A stretch of DNA of 64,000 nucleotides from Chinchilla lanigera (GCF_000276665.1 NW_004955433.1:17357132-17421131), one strand, 5' to 3'; shown: positions 48,131 through 61,168, counted from the stretch's first letter. Notes: a model not told the origin generated them from the letters alone. A program made the numbers and translations.

Positions 48131-49553
48131 TTCCACCCAAGGCCCCTGAAAGACTCACTGATACCCTTTTATGCAAAGACTATATAGTCTACCTCTAAGA
48201 GTTGTCAAAGTCCTAACAGTTTTAACATTGCTAAAAAGTTGAAGTCTAATGTCTCCTCTGAAATTTAAGGCAAAGTCTTATTTACAAAGCCCTGTGCAAA
48301 TGAAAAGAAAATTAAACTCTTCCAATGTATAATGGCATAAGAGTAACATTCCCATTACAAAGGGTACAACTAGGGGGATTTAAAGGAATGGAATCATACA
48401 TAATTAGTAAGATCAAATCCAGGTCGGCAAACATTAAATCCTATAGCTCCATGTCCAGTACCTGGGGCAATCTGTGACAAGATAGGAACTTCTAAGGGCT
48501 TGGGTAGCTTCACCCCTATGGCACTGCATGGTTGTACCCTTGTGGACACTCTCTTGGGATGGCTTTGCTCATTTTGTGTGCCTTTATTCAGATGCTCTGT
48601 ATTCTTGGCTTCTCTCCTTCACCTTTAAATTCATGCTCATAACTACATACACTTGCCCCTCAGAGACACAGTGCCTAGCCCCCTAGACCTTCTTCTAAAA
48701 TCTAGGTGGAATCTTCCTTGACAACACAACTCTTACATTCTGCATGCACCTAATACCAGCACCATGTGGATGATTCCAAGATCTGCCACTAGCTGGAGCA
48801 GTAGCTTCACTTCATTCTCTCTTGGCTGTAAGGCTGAGTGCCTAGATTACTGAGTTTCTTGAACCCAATCCCAATGAATAAATTCTCTGGGCCACCATCA
48901 TTCAGGAACATGATACCCTGTGGCTATCTTCTCAAAGCAAAGTCTTTCACCTTTTCAATTTTGTGGCTGCAAAGAGCAGAGTCCTGCTGGCTCTTGTGAT
49001 GTTCTCAGGCCATCTTTTCTGTTGTACTCATCTGAACTACTTGGCTTTTTTATTACTAGCTTTTTCAGCTACCATATCTTTCTTCTGGACCATTTGCTTT
49101 TGATTCTCAAGGTGCAGTTGTCTAAAAGCTCCAAACAGTAGTCATGCCACCAACTTAACATAGATGCTCTTGAAATTTCTTCCATAAGATTACTTAGTCT
49201 ACCACCCTTAATCTCAATTTTAGGCAAAGTCTGTAGATATGAGCCACATGCAAACAAACTTTCTTCCAAAGCATAATACACATGATCTGGAGTTCAGTAG
49301 CCAATAAAAACTTGTTCCTAACTGAAACCTCCTGAGCCTGAACTTTACTGGGTTCATTTCTGTCAGCATTCTGATTTTCTGAGCTCTGAGCAGAATCTCC
49401 CATCAAGTTCAGCTTTCAGCATTCTAAGGCAGCTTCCTCAGCCAGCATCTTCAAACCTTTCTAAACTCATTCATCAACCCAGTTCCAAAGGCTCCTGAAC
49501 CACATGGGTAGGTACAGTTACAGCAACAACCCCACTTCTCTTGTACCAAGTTC
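48131..49553 (-). mobile_element. MaLR internal region
   Basis: The left junction carries a purine tract on the minus strand (AGGGGCCTTGGGTGGAAT). The right junction reads GAACTTGGTACAAGAGAAGTGG on the minus strand, matching the known start of MaLR internal sequence. There is no retroviral coding capacity; the open frames inside (for example 48920-49141) are shadows. The overall order resembles the THE1/MST internal sequence known from primates. Confidence 0.8.
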
Positions 49554-50002
49554 TGTCTTAATTTTCTCATTACTGAGACAAAACACTTGACACCCAAAAG
49601 TTAATTGAGGAAAGATTTATTTCAGCTTACAGTTTGTGGGTTTTTTATGCCATAATGGGTGGCTCCAAGGCATGGTAGCATGGAAGAGGAGAAGCAGTTT
49701 ATGGTGTGGCAGGCAGAAGGCACCAAATCTGCAAAGCAGTGAAGCCAGGATCCTGCCATTCCCTTTTATTCCATACAGGCCACAAACATTTTGGGTGTGC
49801 CCTTCCTACCCATGGTGGGGCTTCAGTCTTCAGTAAATCCATTCAGCTACAGCTAGCACTATGCTAATTCCCTCAGAGGAGTAATTTAGTGCGACACACC
49901 CTTAATCTCAGTACCACATACCCTACATTTAGCCAGCTCTGAAAATCTCCACCTACGAGCACATGTGGTTTTTAGGAGGACATCTAGATACAAGCCATAA
50001 CA

Positions 50003-50359
50003 TCTAATCTGCTGAGTGCTGCATCTTCCACACTTAGCATGATGTTTGATTAAATGCTTAGTGTGTACTGCATCTTTACCTCTATTTTATATAGGTTGAG
50101 GTGTGTTTCACACAAAGATGTAAAGAGGTCTTAACCTTTAGAAACTCAGAATGAGAGTATATTTTAGAAGTAATGTTATTAAATGCATAACAAATTAAGA
50201 TCAAATTATATTTGGGTAAGCTGCCCTTAATCTAGTAAGACAGATGTTAAAGAAGACAAAGGAAATTACTAGGAAGAATGTCATGTGAAGATGAAGGAAG
50301 AGACTAAAATGTTTTAGCTGAAAGCTAAAAAACACCAAAGATGGAGCTATGAAGAGATG
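50003..50359. other. Unique DNA
   Basis: Nothing recognised. Confidence 0.4.
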
Positions 50360-50437
50360 AGGAAGGGGACAAAGATATAGTTCAGTGGTATAGTGCCTGC
50401 TCGCAAGCACAGGTCCTGAGTTTGATAACCATACAAA
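50360..50437 (+). mobile_element. Old ID SINE
   Basis: GGGGACAAAGATATAGTTCAG ... GTCCTGAGTTTGATAACC keeps the ID plan with substitutions. Its A-rich tail leads directly into the purine microsatellite. Confidence 0.7.
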
Positions 50438-50541
50438 AAGGAAGGACAGAAGGAGGAAGGAAGGAAGGAAGGAAGGAAGGAAGGAAGGAAGGAAGGAAGG
50501 AAGGGGGGAGGGAGGGACAAAGGAAGGGAGGGAGGGAGGGA

Positions 50542-50599
<58 letters not shown>

Positions 50600-50685
50600 G
50601 AGAAAGAAAGAGAGAGAAAGGAAGAGAGAAAGAAAAAGAGAAAGAAAGAGAACCAGAGAGAGAGAGAGAGAGAAAGAGATTAGGA
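50438..50685. repeat. (GGAA)n/(GAAA)n/(GA)n purine microsatellite
   Basis: About 250 bp of pure purine on the plus strand: GGAA units (to ~50510), GGGA units, GAAA units (50545-50600), then mixed GA. The long open frames here on both strands are products of the repeat. Confidence 0.97.
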
Positions 50686-53008
50686 AGAATTCTATCTGAG
50701 TCACCAAAGAAAGCATGACACTGCTAACACTGTGATGATGGATTCTATTTTCCAAAACTGGAAGAGAATAAATTTGTCACTTTAGTCACCCAATTTGGAG
50801 TGTTACATTCTTACCATCACCCTAGGAAGCTAATACATTGTTTACATCCAAGCACCCATGAATTCTTTCAATGAAGTATTTGTCTCTGTCTCCTCAATAC
50901 TTAGAATTGCTGGGAAGACAATATACATTTAATAATAAAAACTGATATATTCATTATGTATAGTTACAAAATTTATATATACCCACTGAACTCTAAGTAA
51001 AATCAAGCACATAGTACAACAAATGTACATGACCCATTATTGTTACTTTTAGATCTTTAACCAAGGCAAAGCTACAAGATCAAAAACTACATATGTTTCT
51101 AAGCTTTGGAGTTAAAAAAAAAATGTTGGACAAAAATGTCCAGAATAATAAAATTCTTTGAATGATGCAATTGTTTATATTCTCATCATGATCATAGTTA
51201 TGTAAGCTAACCAAATGCTAAAACTTATAGATGTACATATATATTTAGAAGTTTTAAAATCATAAAGGGGTAATCATAAGGAAGAGCACTCAAATGTATG
51301 AAGCAAATAATTCTAAAAACTGAAAACAACTATGTTTACAATGAAGTGGTTATCATTCATGAGAATATGACTCTTAATCTTTTTAAATAATTTTCCATAA
51401 TTTGGAAAGACAACAACAATAACCATATATATTGTAGATAAAAGCCTGATGTAGGCAAATGGTCTCTATCCACATGAATCACTACATACTTAACTAAAGC
51501 AAGCGTTTTGCTGGGATTTGTGAACATACTTAAGGCTTTTTAGTTCCTAACCACTAATCCAAAACTGGCCCTGAGCAATACCGGCTGGAAGCCATTACTA
51601 TATAATAATTACTTCTCATTCTATAGCCTCAGTAAAGTGAATGTATGGTTCCAGTCCAATTCCTAATGGACAGGTGTTGGCATATAACAGATTGTGTTAA
51701 TTGTCACCCTGCTGTCAGAATTAGTGGTTCCCTAAGAAGAATGAGCCTCACAGGCAGAAATACCCTATATGACAGTCTTATTTAACAATTTAAACTTCAT
51801 GGTTCTGTCATCATTACTGGGTGTCCATAGATAGGTCCTGAGTCATAGGAGAATTTTGGAGCAATGTCCCTTATTTAAAATGTCCAAAATGAGAATTTTG
51901 GAACAATGTCCCTTATTTAAAACCCATAATACATGTACTTTATGAATCTTATTTTGTCTGTTAGATAAACTATGTATTTTCTCTTTAATTGGCAGAGACT
52001 AATGAATTTCCTTAATTATGTTGAGGTGATAGTAGCACTTTCTTATGTATTATCCAAGGCTGGTTTCTTCTATATAATGTCTCCTTTTGATTTAGTCTAA
52101 TGGATACAATTAATGCTTTATCATCATCACTAGGGAAAACACACTGTATTTCAAGATGCCTAATGTGATATTGCCTTACTCTGGTCACTATGACCCAACA
52201 TTTAGTCATCAGCATGGCAGGAAGAAAAACCCAATTGTGTCAATTTTGTCTGTGTCTTCAATGTATAGGAAACTAATTTTTTTTCTAAACAAATTAATGA
52301 AGGATCAGAGCACAATCCAAAAAATAAAATAGCTTATGAATATTCAATTAAAACTCAATTATCTTGTTGATTTGCTGCTTGCTATGACATTTGCAACATT
52401 GCCCCCTTTTAAATACAGCAGAATGCATACAGAAAAAAAAAAAAAAGAAACAATTCACTTTCTGCAGTGCAAATGTAAGAAACATGCTTTTATTCAAAGG
52501 TTACTTCTTATGATCCCTCAATGAAAAACACAATAAGAAACACTACTGATGTTGTACCCTATTTTTGAAAATGACTGCTCTATGCTATTATATATATTTG
52601 GTTTGGATTACTACATCGTCTTCTGAAAAGTCTCTCTTTTGAGATCACAGGAAAAGAGCAAAGCCTTGTGAGTAAATATGAAAGAAATCTTCTGAAAATG
52701 GTGTGTATTCCCATTGCCATTTGCCCAGGGAAAAGTGAAGTATTCAGGCACAAAAAAAGGAAATTTGGCCCCTGAGAGGAATTCCTTTGGATTCTGATGC
52801 ACTTATTGTGCCCTTTCTTGACCACTGGAAACTTGACTTCTGCTTTGTGACAAAAGAAATATGAATAATATTGTAGGGCACACCCAGTAAATCATATTCA
52901 TTGAACCTAATGGACAGGTGAGTCCAGTTGAATATTTTTTTTTTACTTGTTTCACTACAATTCTTTTTTTTTAATTTACTAGAATAGTGTATGTACTAAG
53001 GTCTCATT
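50686..53008. other. Unique AT-rich DNA
   Basis: No gene recognised. It contains the 42-bp tandem duplication at 51849-51922. Confidence 0.4.
51849..51922. repeat. 42-bp tandem duplication, two copies
   Basis: GAGAATTTTGGAGCAATGTC... recurs 42 bp later with one difference (GGAGC/GGAAC) over 32 aligned bases (51849-51880 and 51891-51922). Confidence 0.85.
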
Positions 53009-53024
53009 TAACATTCTGTCCTGG

Positions 53025-53108
53025 GCTGGGGATTTAGCTCAGCGGCAAAGTGCCTGCCTGGCAAGCTCAAGGTCGTGAGTTCAATTCCTTGTACCAGAAG
53101 AAAAACAG
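53025..53108 (+). mobile_element. ID SINE (young)
   Basis: GGCTGGGGATTTAGCTCAGC ... GTCGTGAGTTCAATTCC with a short A-rich tail. A perfect 16-bp duplication, TAACATTCTGTCCTGG, lies at 53009-53024 and 53109-53124. Confidence 0.96.
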
Positions 53109-53124
53109 TAACATTCTGTCCTGG

Positions 53125-54479
53125 AATCACCTGTGGAACAGAAAACAAAGGACAGAGTAGTCAGTATATCTGGGCAGATAATCAAACACAGGACAGTCTT
53201 CCTAAGACCTTCCTAATTGCAGCAGAATAGTTACACACACATCTTGAAACGGGAAATGAATTTCAGGGAGTGGTATAATGTGGAAATATTCTAAGGTTTA
53301 GGCATGACTTTCTTTAGCTGGAAGGCAAAGTTTCTTTTAAACGCTGATATGTCTAGCTTATCAATTCCTTCCACTTTGGTACCCTGGAGCAGACATATTC
53401 TGCCAACATAATTTGTTTATTACTTCAAGGGAGCCACTTCTTTTGCTCACATTATCTTTCTCTAGACAGTGGTTAAAGTAATGTTTAGACACGTCCTTCA
53501 ATGTTTCAATTATACGTTAGCTCTACCTCCCTGAGTTAATATGGTTATGTGAACTGGAACTCTGCATATTTTAAAACTTAGTTATATGTTATTTGATAGG
53601 AAAACTGTAGTTGATTTGAAAGAATAGCTGACCATACATTTTGTGCATATTTCGCTAATTTAATTCTGAAGATACAATTCCTTCCTTTCATTTAAGCTGT
53701 TGCTGCCAGTGATCTATGACGGGCAATATGTCTCACTATGTTTGTGTATCTCCATCTGTTACCTTGATAGGGAGACTTTCTATACAAATTCTAATTATAT
53801 GTAATACAAGAAAATTATTCTGGAGAATTTTTCATTTTGTTTTGTCACTCTTAAACACTCGGCATTTTTAGAATAAATATACTATTTAAATAGGACAAAT
53901 TGATCTGAAGATAAATTGTGAAAATTGAGTGAGCCAATGTTCTCTATGCAAAAGATACAATTTTCTCCCTATTATTGAGGTTTTCAAAATGTCTAACTGT
54001 AATGCTCTATTGAATGTAGTTTTCTATTTTCTTAGAGCTATAAATAAAAATAAAAGTATTATTTTCGTTAAATGTGACTCTCCTAATGAAAATACATTAA
54101 AGAAAAATAAGTCTGTATGGTAGGAAAACATTTGTTTCTTCCTGGCAATAAAGTCCACTAGTGCACAAGTCCTGCCTAATCCCCCAGTCTCCCACTAAAT
54201 ATAAACACAGCCTCTGGCCAGCACATGCACAAATTCAGAAATGGGAAATACAGGCAAATAAATAACAGCAGTAAGAAATGTATTTAGAGGGAACAGAAAT
54301 AAAGATATTGAGAAAAATGTTTGAAAGTATAGCAATTAATATTTTTAGTGGGTTAGGAGAAATGATTAAACAATAATCTGAGAAGCAAGTTCTCTCTAAA
54401 AGGGAGAATCAAAAATAATTTTACAAAGCTCTTGAAAATTAAAAGTAAGATGAAACAAATATTAAGAAAAAAAGAAGTG
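53125..54479. other. Unique AT-rich DNA
   Basis: Nothing recognised with confidence. Confidence 0.4.
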
Positions 54480-55330
54480 CTGGAAGGTAGAATTGAAATC
54501 ATATCTAAGAGGGAAGATAGAAAATCAAAGAGGACAACTAGAATGAATTTAGTGCATTAAGTATCACATAAATAAAATTTTAAGAGTCCATTTACTTTCT
54601 CTTTCCAGCATGACTACAAAAAATGGAATACAAGAAAAATATACCCAAAGTTAGACATTTTTCTGTATTAAAAGAATTTAATGCACATCAGAATGACAAA
54701 ATAGTCCTGCAACAATGGTACCATCATGAAATTTTACGGGAGACAGAGATCTTTTAAACACTGAGAAAGTACTATGTCTCACGGCATTGAATTTTTCAGA
54801 GGAAACCTGAAAGATAGCTGGTCATGGAGCAATGTTTTCAAAAAGCTGAAGGTAAGGATAATGATGTCCAAATTAGACTCCAGTGCTTAGTCAAATTGTC
54901 AGTCCGTGGAAAGGAGAAATGGAGACACTTTTTGAGGTGTGCAAGGTTTCAAAATGCAACTGCCTCTCCTGCTCGGTATCTCAGGAAGATACAAGAAAAT
55001 GTCTTCCAGAGGATTGAAGCAAGGATCCAATAAGCAGCAAGATAAGGATTCAAGAAGTATAGCAGCACAAAAGAAGAGTGGAACCAGTTGTCAGGAAAAG
55101 AGAAAGCCACAATTGGGGGAACAATGGGAACAAGAAGAAGTAGAGGCGAAGGGCAGCAGGGTTGAAGGACAGTTCAGAGCAAGAGAGCAGATTGGAACAG
55201 GGGAGTGGATACTGGCAAAGTGCCTGGTAAAATTTCCCAGCTGCATCTATGGGCCTCCTGGAGTTTGGGCTGAATTACTGATAGGAGCAAATCAAATTAC
55301 AAATGAAGAGGTGATTATTTATTCATTCTG
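54480..55330 (+). mobile_element. Ancient L1/HAL1 ORF1-region relic
   Basis: TGGAGCAATGTTTTCAAAAAGC (54824) and GTGCAAGGTTTCAAAATGC followed by TATCTCAGGAAGATAC match the 3' part of the ORF1 region in old L1/HAL1 elements. The open frames of 69 and 130 codons here are remnants or chance within this A/G-rich strand. Confidence 0.6.
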
Positions 55331-58300
55331 AGCAAGTCAGTATAGTAATGTGGTTCTACTACTCTGGTATTACCTGAAAATTGCTCATAGAAAAGTGACT
55401 GTAGCTGGCTATTATTTAACTCACAGTTGTGATATAATTGTTGTGGGAGCTCATGTAAAAACACTAAGTGTTCATCTTTCATATTAGGAAGTTAATAGGC
55501 TCTAAAATTGGTAAGATGGAAAATCACACCACAAATAGATATTTCGTATTTAGAGCTGGTTACCAAAGGAAGAAGGGAAAGGAGCTTAAAGGAGTGACCT
55601 TCATGTGTAGCACAGAGGCCTTACCTAAGAAATTGTATACATTTATGCGCATCTTTGTCTTTTTGAAATATTTATGTTTTCATCATTTCAGTCTACCATG
55701 TATACATTTTTAATAAGTTTATTGGTGGAAAACTGTTTTGTTTTTCCTTTTGCTCTTCGCACACATGGCTTAACAAGACATTTCTGAAACCAGATGTATG
55801 GGACTTTTCAACCCACATGAAATGATCCTCCAGTTAAAAGCAATTGAATACCTTATAATTTAATTCCTTCTAATACTGTCTACGTGGAGATAGTGTGAAA
55901 TCCTACAGGCTGAGGAATCAGTCCCAAAAAACGGCCCCCACTTGATGCCAATCAGAAACCCAAATTGAAACTTCTATTTCTGATGAACTGCTCTTTACTT
56001 GAGGTTTCCAGGTTTTCTACCTGGAGGTTATGAATGGGGCCAACAGTTCAGGCCCTTTCTTTATCAGGCCTTGGTGTCTCTGGTAACCAGCCTCATTTTG
56101 AAGCTATTTAGGTGTTCTCCGCCAAAAAGCATCTGTTTAATATTCGCAAAACCCTTTTCATTCTGAGGATTCCAAGGATTTTAGCGGCTGTGTGTCAGGA
56201 ACCACAGGGAGAGCTCAAACATATATTTCTATCATATTACATTATCGCACTTTATACATGGTTAAAGTATGTGAAAGTGGGCATTTAAAAAGTACCTGAC
56301 ATAATTAATAACATTTTATCAAATATTCATCTTACCATTTAAATTAACACATTTTATATACTTACCTAAATTATTAAATGTCATATGTTATATGATTTTA
56401 TAGATGATACCTTTTGCAAAAAGTCAGTTCTTCTGAAAAGAGTCGATTCAATGATAGATTTTCAAATATTAAATCAGCTTCAGGATTCAGTGACCTTTAA
56501 TCTGGATACATTTCCCTAAGTACACATTACTACCAATGAGTCTAAGCCACAGTAGTTTTCCTCTGTTTCTTTGTCAAATTTATGTCTTGCTTTAGAATTA
56601 ATGGATGCTCCCATTTTTTGTACCAACTTTATGAAAATGAGCCAATCATGTGGTGTCATAAGGCAGGTTTGTAATAAAATGTCTCTGATGTACAAGAACA
56701 ATACCATAGTACAAAAAGTCTTTCAAAGCCGAGTCACCCAGAAGCACAGGAATACAGAACTTGAATTTTATGGTCCATATCAATATTTTACTGTGGTTAC
56801 AAATCTAACACAGATGCCAAGATATTTTATGTTGCCAAATGGTTCTTTTATTTTGCAGCACATGTTGTGCGTTCTATTTAGTAGTGAACACATCTGTTAG
56901 AACGTTTTTCTTTTCTCTCTCCCTGCATTTTTTTTTGTTTGTTTGCAATTCTAGTTCCTCCAAAGAAACAAACTCATGCATCAGCCCAATACATGTTTTA
57001 TGACTTATAAACATTGTTAAATGATGCCATTCTAAACAGTTGTGGGTTAGAAAATGACTGTTTTGGGAAAGGTATTTTTAGTGGCAAAAGTGCTTTTCAT
57101 TAATCTCAATTCTCCAGGTTTAAAATCCAGGCAGAGCATAACAACTCAGAAGGCAGCTAGTTCGGGAGTCTCTTGAGAGTACGCAAACACTGCCAGGCAG
57201 AAATCAGCAGGTGTTTCATGCAATGGCATTCAAATGGTTTTCTACTTGCCCTTCTCCTCTTCGAGCTGAAATTACCTGCCACTTTGGCAGAAGTTGGCTC
57301 AAAAGCCACCATGTTGGGAACGTGAAACAGGCATGGTTGCTTTTAGTGCCAAGGAGAACTAGGAGATGTGTTGTTTGCAAAAGACTTCCCCAGTCTTGCT
57401 CCTCCAGCTGTACTTGGCCCATCTTCCCCACTGGGATGAATCAACATTTTCAGAAGCAGCCCCTCTGGAGGGATCAATGAGAGGTGTTGCTTGGTGAGGA
57501 ACTAAATGATTTAGCCCAGTGGGGAAGCTACAGATTGACAACTGACAGCAGGAGGTGGGGGACAGACTGATAGTGGCTTTTATAGCCCCTGTGTCCTTGT
57601 GCAGAATGTTGCAGAATGGGGAGCAGAAGAGGAGTGCATGCACTTTGTGTCTTCTGTCAGGGACAAATAATCTTTCTCTTTTTTGCAGTCACTTTGTACG
57701 TTACTTGCATTTCAGGTTTTGGGGAGATTTGCCTGAGATAGCCACAATTGAGTTGAGTAATAGAAATCTTTCAAAACAAATGAAAAAATTTTTTAAAAAT
57801 TCACAAAAGAGGCACATATGTTCGTGTGTATGAGTGTGTGTGGGTGTGTTGGAGCAGAGTGGGGAGAAGTCTAGTTTTTCCATATTCCTACCTTCCTTGA
57901 TTCACACAAATTTGACCCAAATTTGTCCTTAATTCAGCTTCACTTGAATCAACCTCAGAGCCTTTACTATTTTAACTGATGCGTTAAAGGTCTACATAGG
58001 TCTTAAATTTGTTCCTCTTTTCTTTTCTTCTTTTTCCCATGGGTAGTAGGAGTGGGAATGAGTCTTTTGCCTGAGATTAAGTCTGAGTTTACAAATACGC
58101 CTCATCATAAATATAACTCTTAGCATCTTTGATAAGGACAAAATAATGGAGTATAGATTGACATCTAAAGAGTGTTTCACAACCCTGAGCTGTAGGTGAG
58201 GAGAAAACTTGACACTCTGATGTAATAATGTGGTGTGGATCTTGAAAACTTATATTATTGTAACTATTTCATTTCAGCTTTCACAAATAGATAGGAAGTA

Positions 58301-58604
58301 TATGTCTTTGGGTATTTTTCCTTTTTTTCTCCTAAGGTGACTCTATCTTCATAAGTAGGATGGTTAATTTTCTTCCTTTAGTAACTAACACACAAAGAAC
58401 TGCTCTATTTCAAATCTGGGTTACTGCAAGGGATTTATTAAATTATTTTGAAGTTTTTACCCACTAACTTTTTGATGTTAACTCTGTATGATTAAGAAGC
58501 CTCAAGTAAGAATTAATTTTAAAGCCATGATCAGTAATTAATTCATTCAAGTTACCAACCTGTGTAATACTCCAAATTGTAAGATTTCATTCCTACATAC
58601 ACAC

Positions 58605-58642
<38 letters not shown>

Positions 58643-60372
58643 TTACAGTAAACTCAAAGTTTCTTCATCAAATACAAATGTGGGGCTTGGAGCTGACCTG
58701 TGTTATTTGATTATGTTTAAAAAGCTAAGCATATAAAAGCCTTCTTAACATCTTTTAGCCAAATAGTAGTTTGTCTTTCAGATTCAGAATTTTATGGTAC
58801 AATATCATCATCTAATCTAGATGAACAGTTTATAAACTACAAACTTCATTCTCAATGTAATATATTCAACTAAGTAGTCAACAAGATATAGAGTACTTAT
58901 AAAACTTAAGGGCAATGATTACTTATCAGACCCCACCTTGGTAAGTGACGATATAAACCAGAAGTTTGGCTTAATGTGCATTAGAATGGCTTTGGTTGGG
59001 TTTGGCTCAGAATTTGCTAGGATTTATGAAATGAATGTTACAAAGATAATAGTGACAAAATACGTCAATACTAAACTGAGGGGTCTTTTAAAATATTAAT
59101 GACTGTGCTTTATGGACACACACAACCTGCTATTTTAAACCACTTTAAAGGTATTCATATTTGTTTGCTGGTCAGATTTGTTTGTTGTCCTTTGCTTTGC
59201 TAGTGGATGCTGCTTACTATGGGAGGAGAATAAAGAGCCAAATCATTTTCCTATGAGAAACTATCAACATGGTGACAAATGTACTCTGGCTTTGTCACTT
59301 GTAAGTTCAAACAAATATTAAATTAACGATGTTTTCAGCGCTGAAATTGGTGCACTACAGTGTGGTGGGTAGAGAAGCAATTTGATGTTTATAATTGATT
59401 TATATGTACTTTCAAGATGTCTGTTTCTGAGATTATGATAAGTTTTCAAACTGGGTTATGAGCAAGTTGTTTTGTTTTATTTTTGTTTTTGACAGCTGCA
59501 CACCAGAGAGCCACCTGCTGGCTTCTGCAAAAAGCACATCTCTGCTATTGAGATGAGAAGGAAAAGAAAAAGAACACAACAAAAATCCAGTACCACTTAC
59601 AAGAAAATCGCTTGAAAAGAATTGATTATTCATAAAAAGAATTTTATTCTATCTCAACTTATTGCTGACATTTGCAGTAGACATGGCTTTCCATATAATC
59701 TTAAATGAATTGTATTTTTAAAAAGTGATTTAGACTTATCTATTATACAGGATAATTAACATCGCCATGGTGTTTCAAGATATTTTCATACTCAGTTTCT
59801 CATAAAAGTGAATATTATTTCTATTTTATAGCTGGAAAGGGGTGGCCAGTTTTCAGCTGAACAAGGACCTGTGCCATGTATGTAGCAGAGCCAGGACAGC
59901 TAATGAAAGAACAGCTGCTCTTTTTATCTCACCCAGCTACTACTTTATGCATTTCCTTTGTACTATATCCCTAAATTGTATTTTGTCATGTGTTTGCAGA
60001 GCATGGTTACTAATTTTGTTTTTGTGATTTATTATGCTGCTAAATTAAGATTGGCTTGCAAAACCCAGAAATATGGACTCAACCAGAGAATTGGTTGACA
60101 TGTTATTTGAAGGGCGTCTTCACATTGCCATTCTATTCTGTTTCAAATGCTGAATAACATCAAATTTAATTTCTACTTGTGATGACCTCACAAAATTTTA
60201 CAAGTTTACCATTTATAAAAATGAATGAGATTTCGTTTAATTCAATGTATTTCTCAGAAAGCTCAGGTTTTCTTGTTTTCTGTCTTTAGACTCATCAAAA
60301 TGTTATTTCACTTTTGTAATATTTTTACTTCGCAATAAAGTGGCTCCTCTACTAATGTTATTTTCTATTTCA
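55331..60372. other. Long unique block
   Basis: Five kilobases almost free of recognisable transposons, with a (CA)n at 58606-58641. GC-balanced patches at 55900-56230 and 57110-57700 and a homeobox-rich stretch at 59000-59400 could be conserved noncoding DNA. Open frames up to 109 codons show no family resemblance. Confidence 0.4.
58606..58641. repeat. (CA)n microsatellite
   Basis: About 17 CA dinucleotides. Confidence 0.96.
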
Positions 60373-60387
60373 AAAGAAAACTACAGG

Positions 60388-60477
60388 GCCAGGGATGTAG
60401 CTCAGTGGGAATGCACCTGCTTGACAAGCGCAATGTCCTGAGTTCGATTCCCAGTAGAAAAAAAAAAAAAAAAAAGG
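60388..60477 (+). mobile_element. ID SINE (young)
   Basis: GCCAGGGATGTAGCTCAGTG ... GAGTTCGATTCCCAGTAG with an 18-A tail. A perfect 15-bp duplication, AAAGAAAACTACAGG, lies at 60373-60387 and 60478-60492. Confidence 0.95.
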
Positions 60478-60597
60478 AAAGAAAACTACAGGAACTCTAT
60501 ACTATATAGTGATGTATACATGAGATAGACATATGCCTTGCTGCGTCTTCCAACTCCTTCATTCAGTGTGTGGACGTCACTGGAAAAGTGTCTTATG

Positions 60598-61156
60598 ATG
60601 TACAGAAACTTTTCAGTAGGATGAGCTCCCAATTGTTGATACTTTGAAGTATTTCATGTGCAGTTTCGTTTTTGTTCATGAACTCTCTGCCTACCCCTAT
60701 GTTTTCAAGGTTTTTAACCTACTTTCTCTACCAATAGATTTAATGTTTCTGTTTTAATATTGAGATCTGTGATCCATTTTGACTTGAGTTTGGTGCATGG
60801 TGATAGATTTGGGTCTATTTTCAGTCTTTGGCAGGTGGCAAGCTAGTTTTTCAAGCACCATTTATTAAAGAGGCTGTTGTTCTTCCAGTGAGTTTGTTTG
60901 GCCCCTTTGTCAAAGATTAGGTGGCTGAGTGTGTTTGTGGTTGTGGCTGTTTCTTCCAGTCTGTTCCATTGATCCTCTGAGAAACCACTTTGAAGATATC
61001 TATACGTAATACAATAACCACTGTTAATTTCTTACCACTTTGTCTGTAACTCTGTACTGTGTGTATTGTTCTTATGCTGTTTTGTAAATGGATGTCTATT
61101 AATATGTATTCCTTCTTTAATTCTTAAAATTATTTAAAAAAATAAAAAAAGTTAGG
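60598..61156 (+). mobile_element. L1 with 5' inversion (twin priming)
   Basis: 60598-60975 is L1 ORF2 in minus orientation (TTCATGAACTCTCTGCC, GTTCCATTGATCCT). At about 60976 it switches to a plus-strand L1 3'UTR (CTGAGAAACCACTTTGAAG ...) ending in an A-rich tail. A perfect 12-bp duplication, AAGTGTCTTATG, flanks it (60586-60597 and 61157-61168). This is the classic product of twin priming. Confidence 0.92.
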
Positions 61157-61168
61157 AAGTGTCTTATG

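Larger units (their letters stand above)
47246..50002 (-). mobile_element. Complete MaLR-type (THE1/MST-like) provirus
   Basis: Two similar LTRs (47246-48130 and 49554-50002) enclose a 1.4-kb internal region, all on the minus strand. The left LTR is 885 bp long, but 431 bp of that is a later solo LTR plus its duplication, leaving 454 bp against 449 bp on the right. Both LTRs start TGTCTTA and end ATAACA on the plus strand. MaLR elements are non-autonomous relatives of class III (ERVL) endogenous retroviruses. No clean target duplication remains (CTTAC / TCTAA). Confidence 0.85.

Noticed and set aside
50201..50755. 184-codon minus ORF and 98-codon plus ORF
   Set aside because: Both are translations of the purine microsatellite; any frame is open there.
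56571..56900. 109-codon plus ORF
   Set aside because: There is no recognisable domain; it lies in unique DNA without splice or promoter context and is of a length expected by chance.
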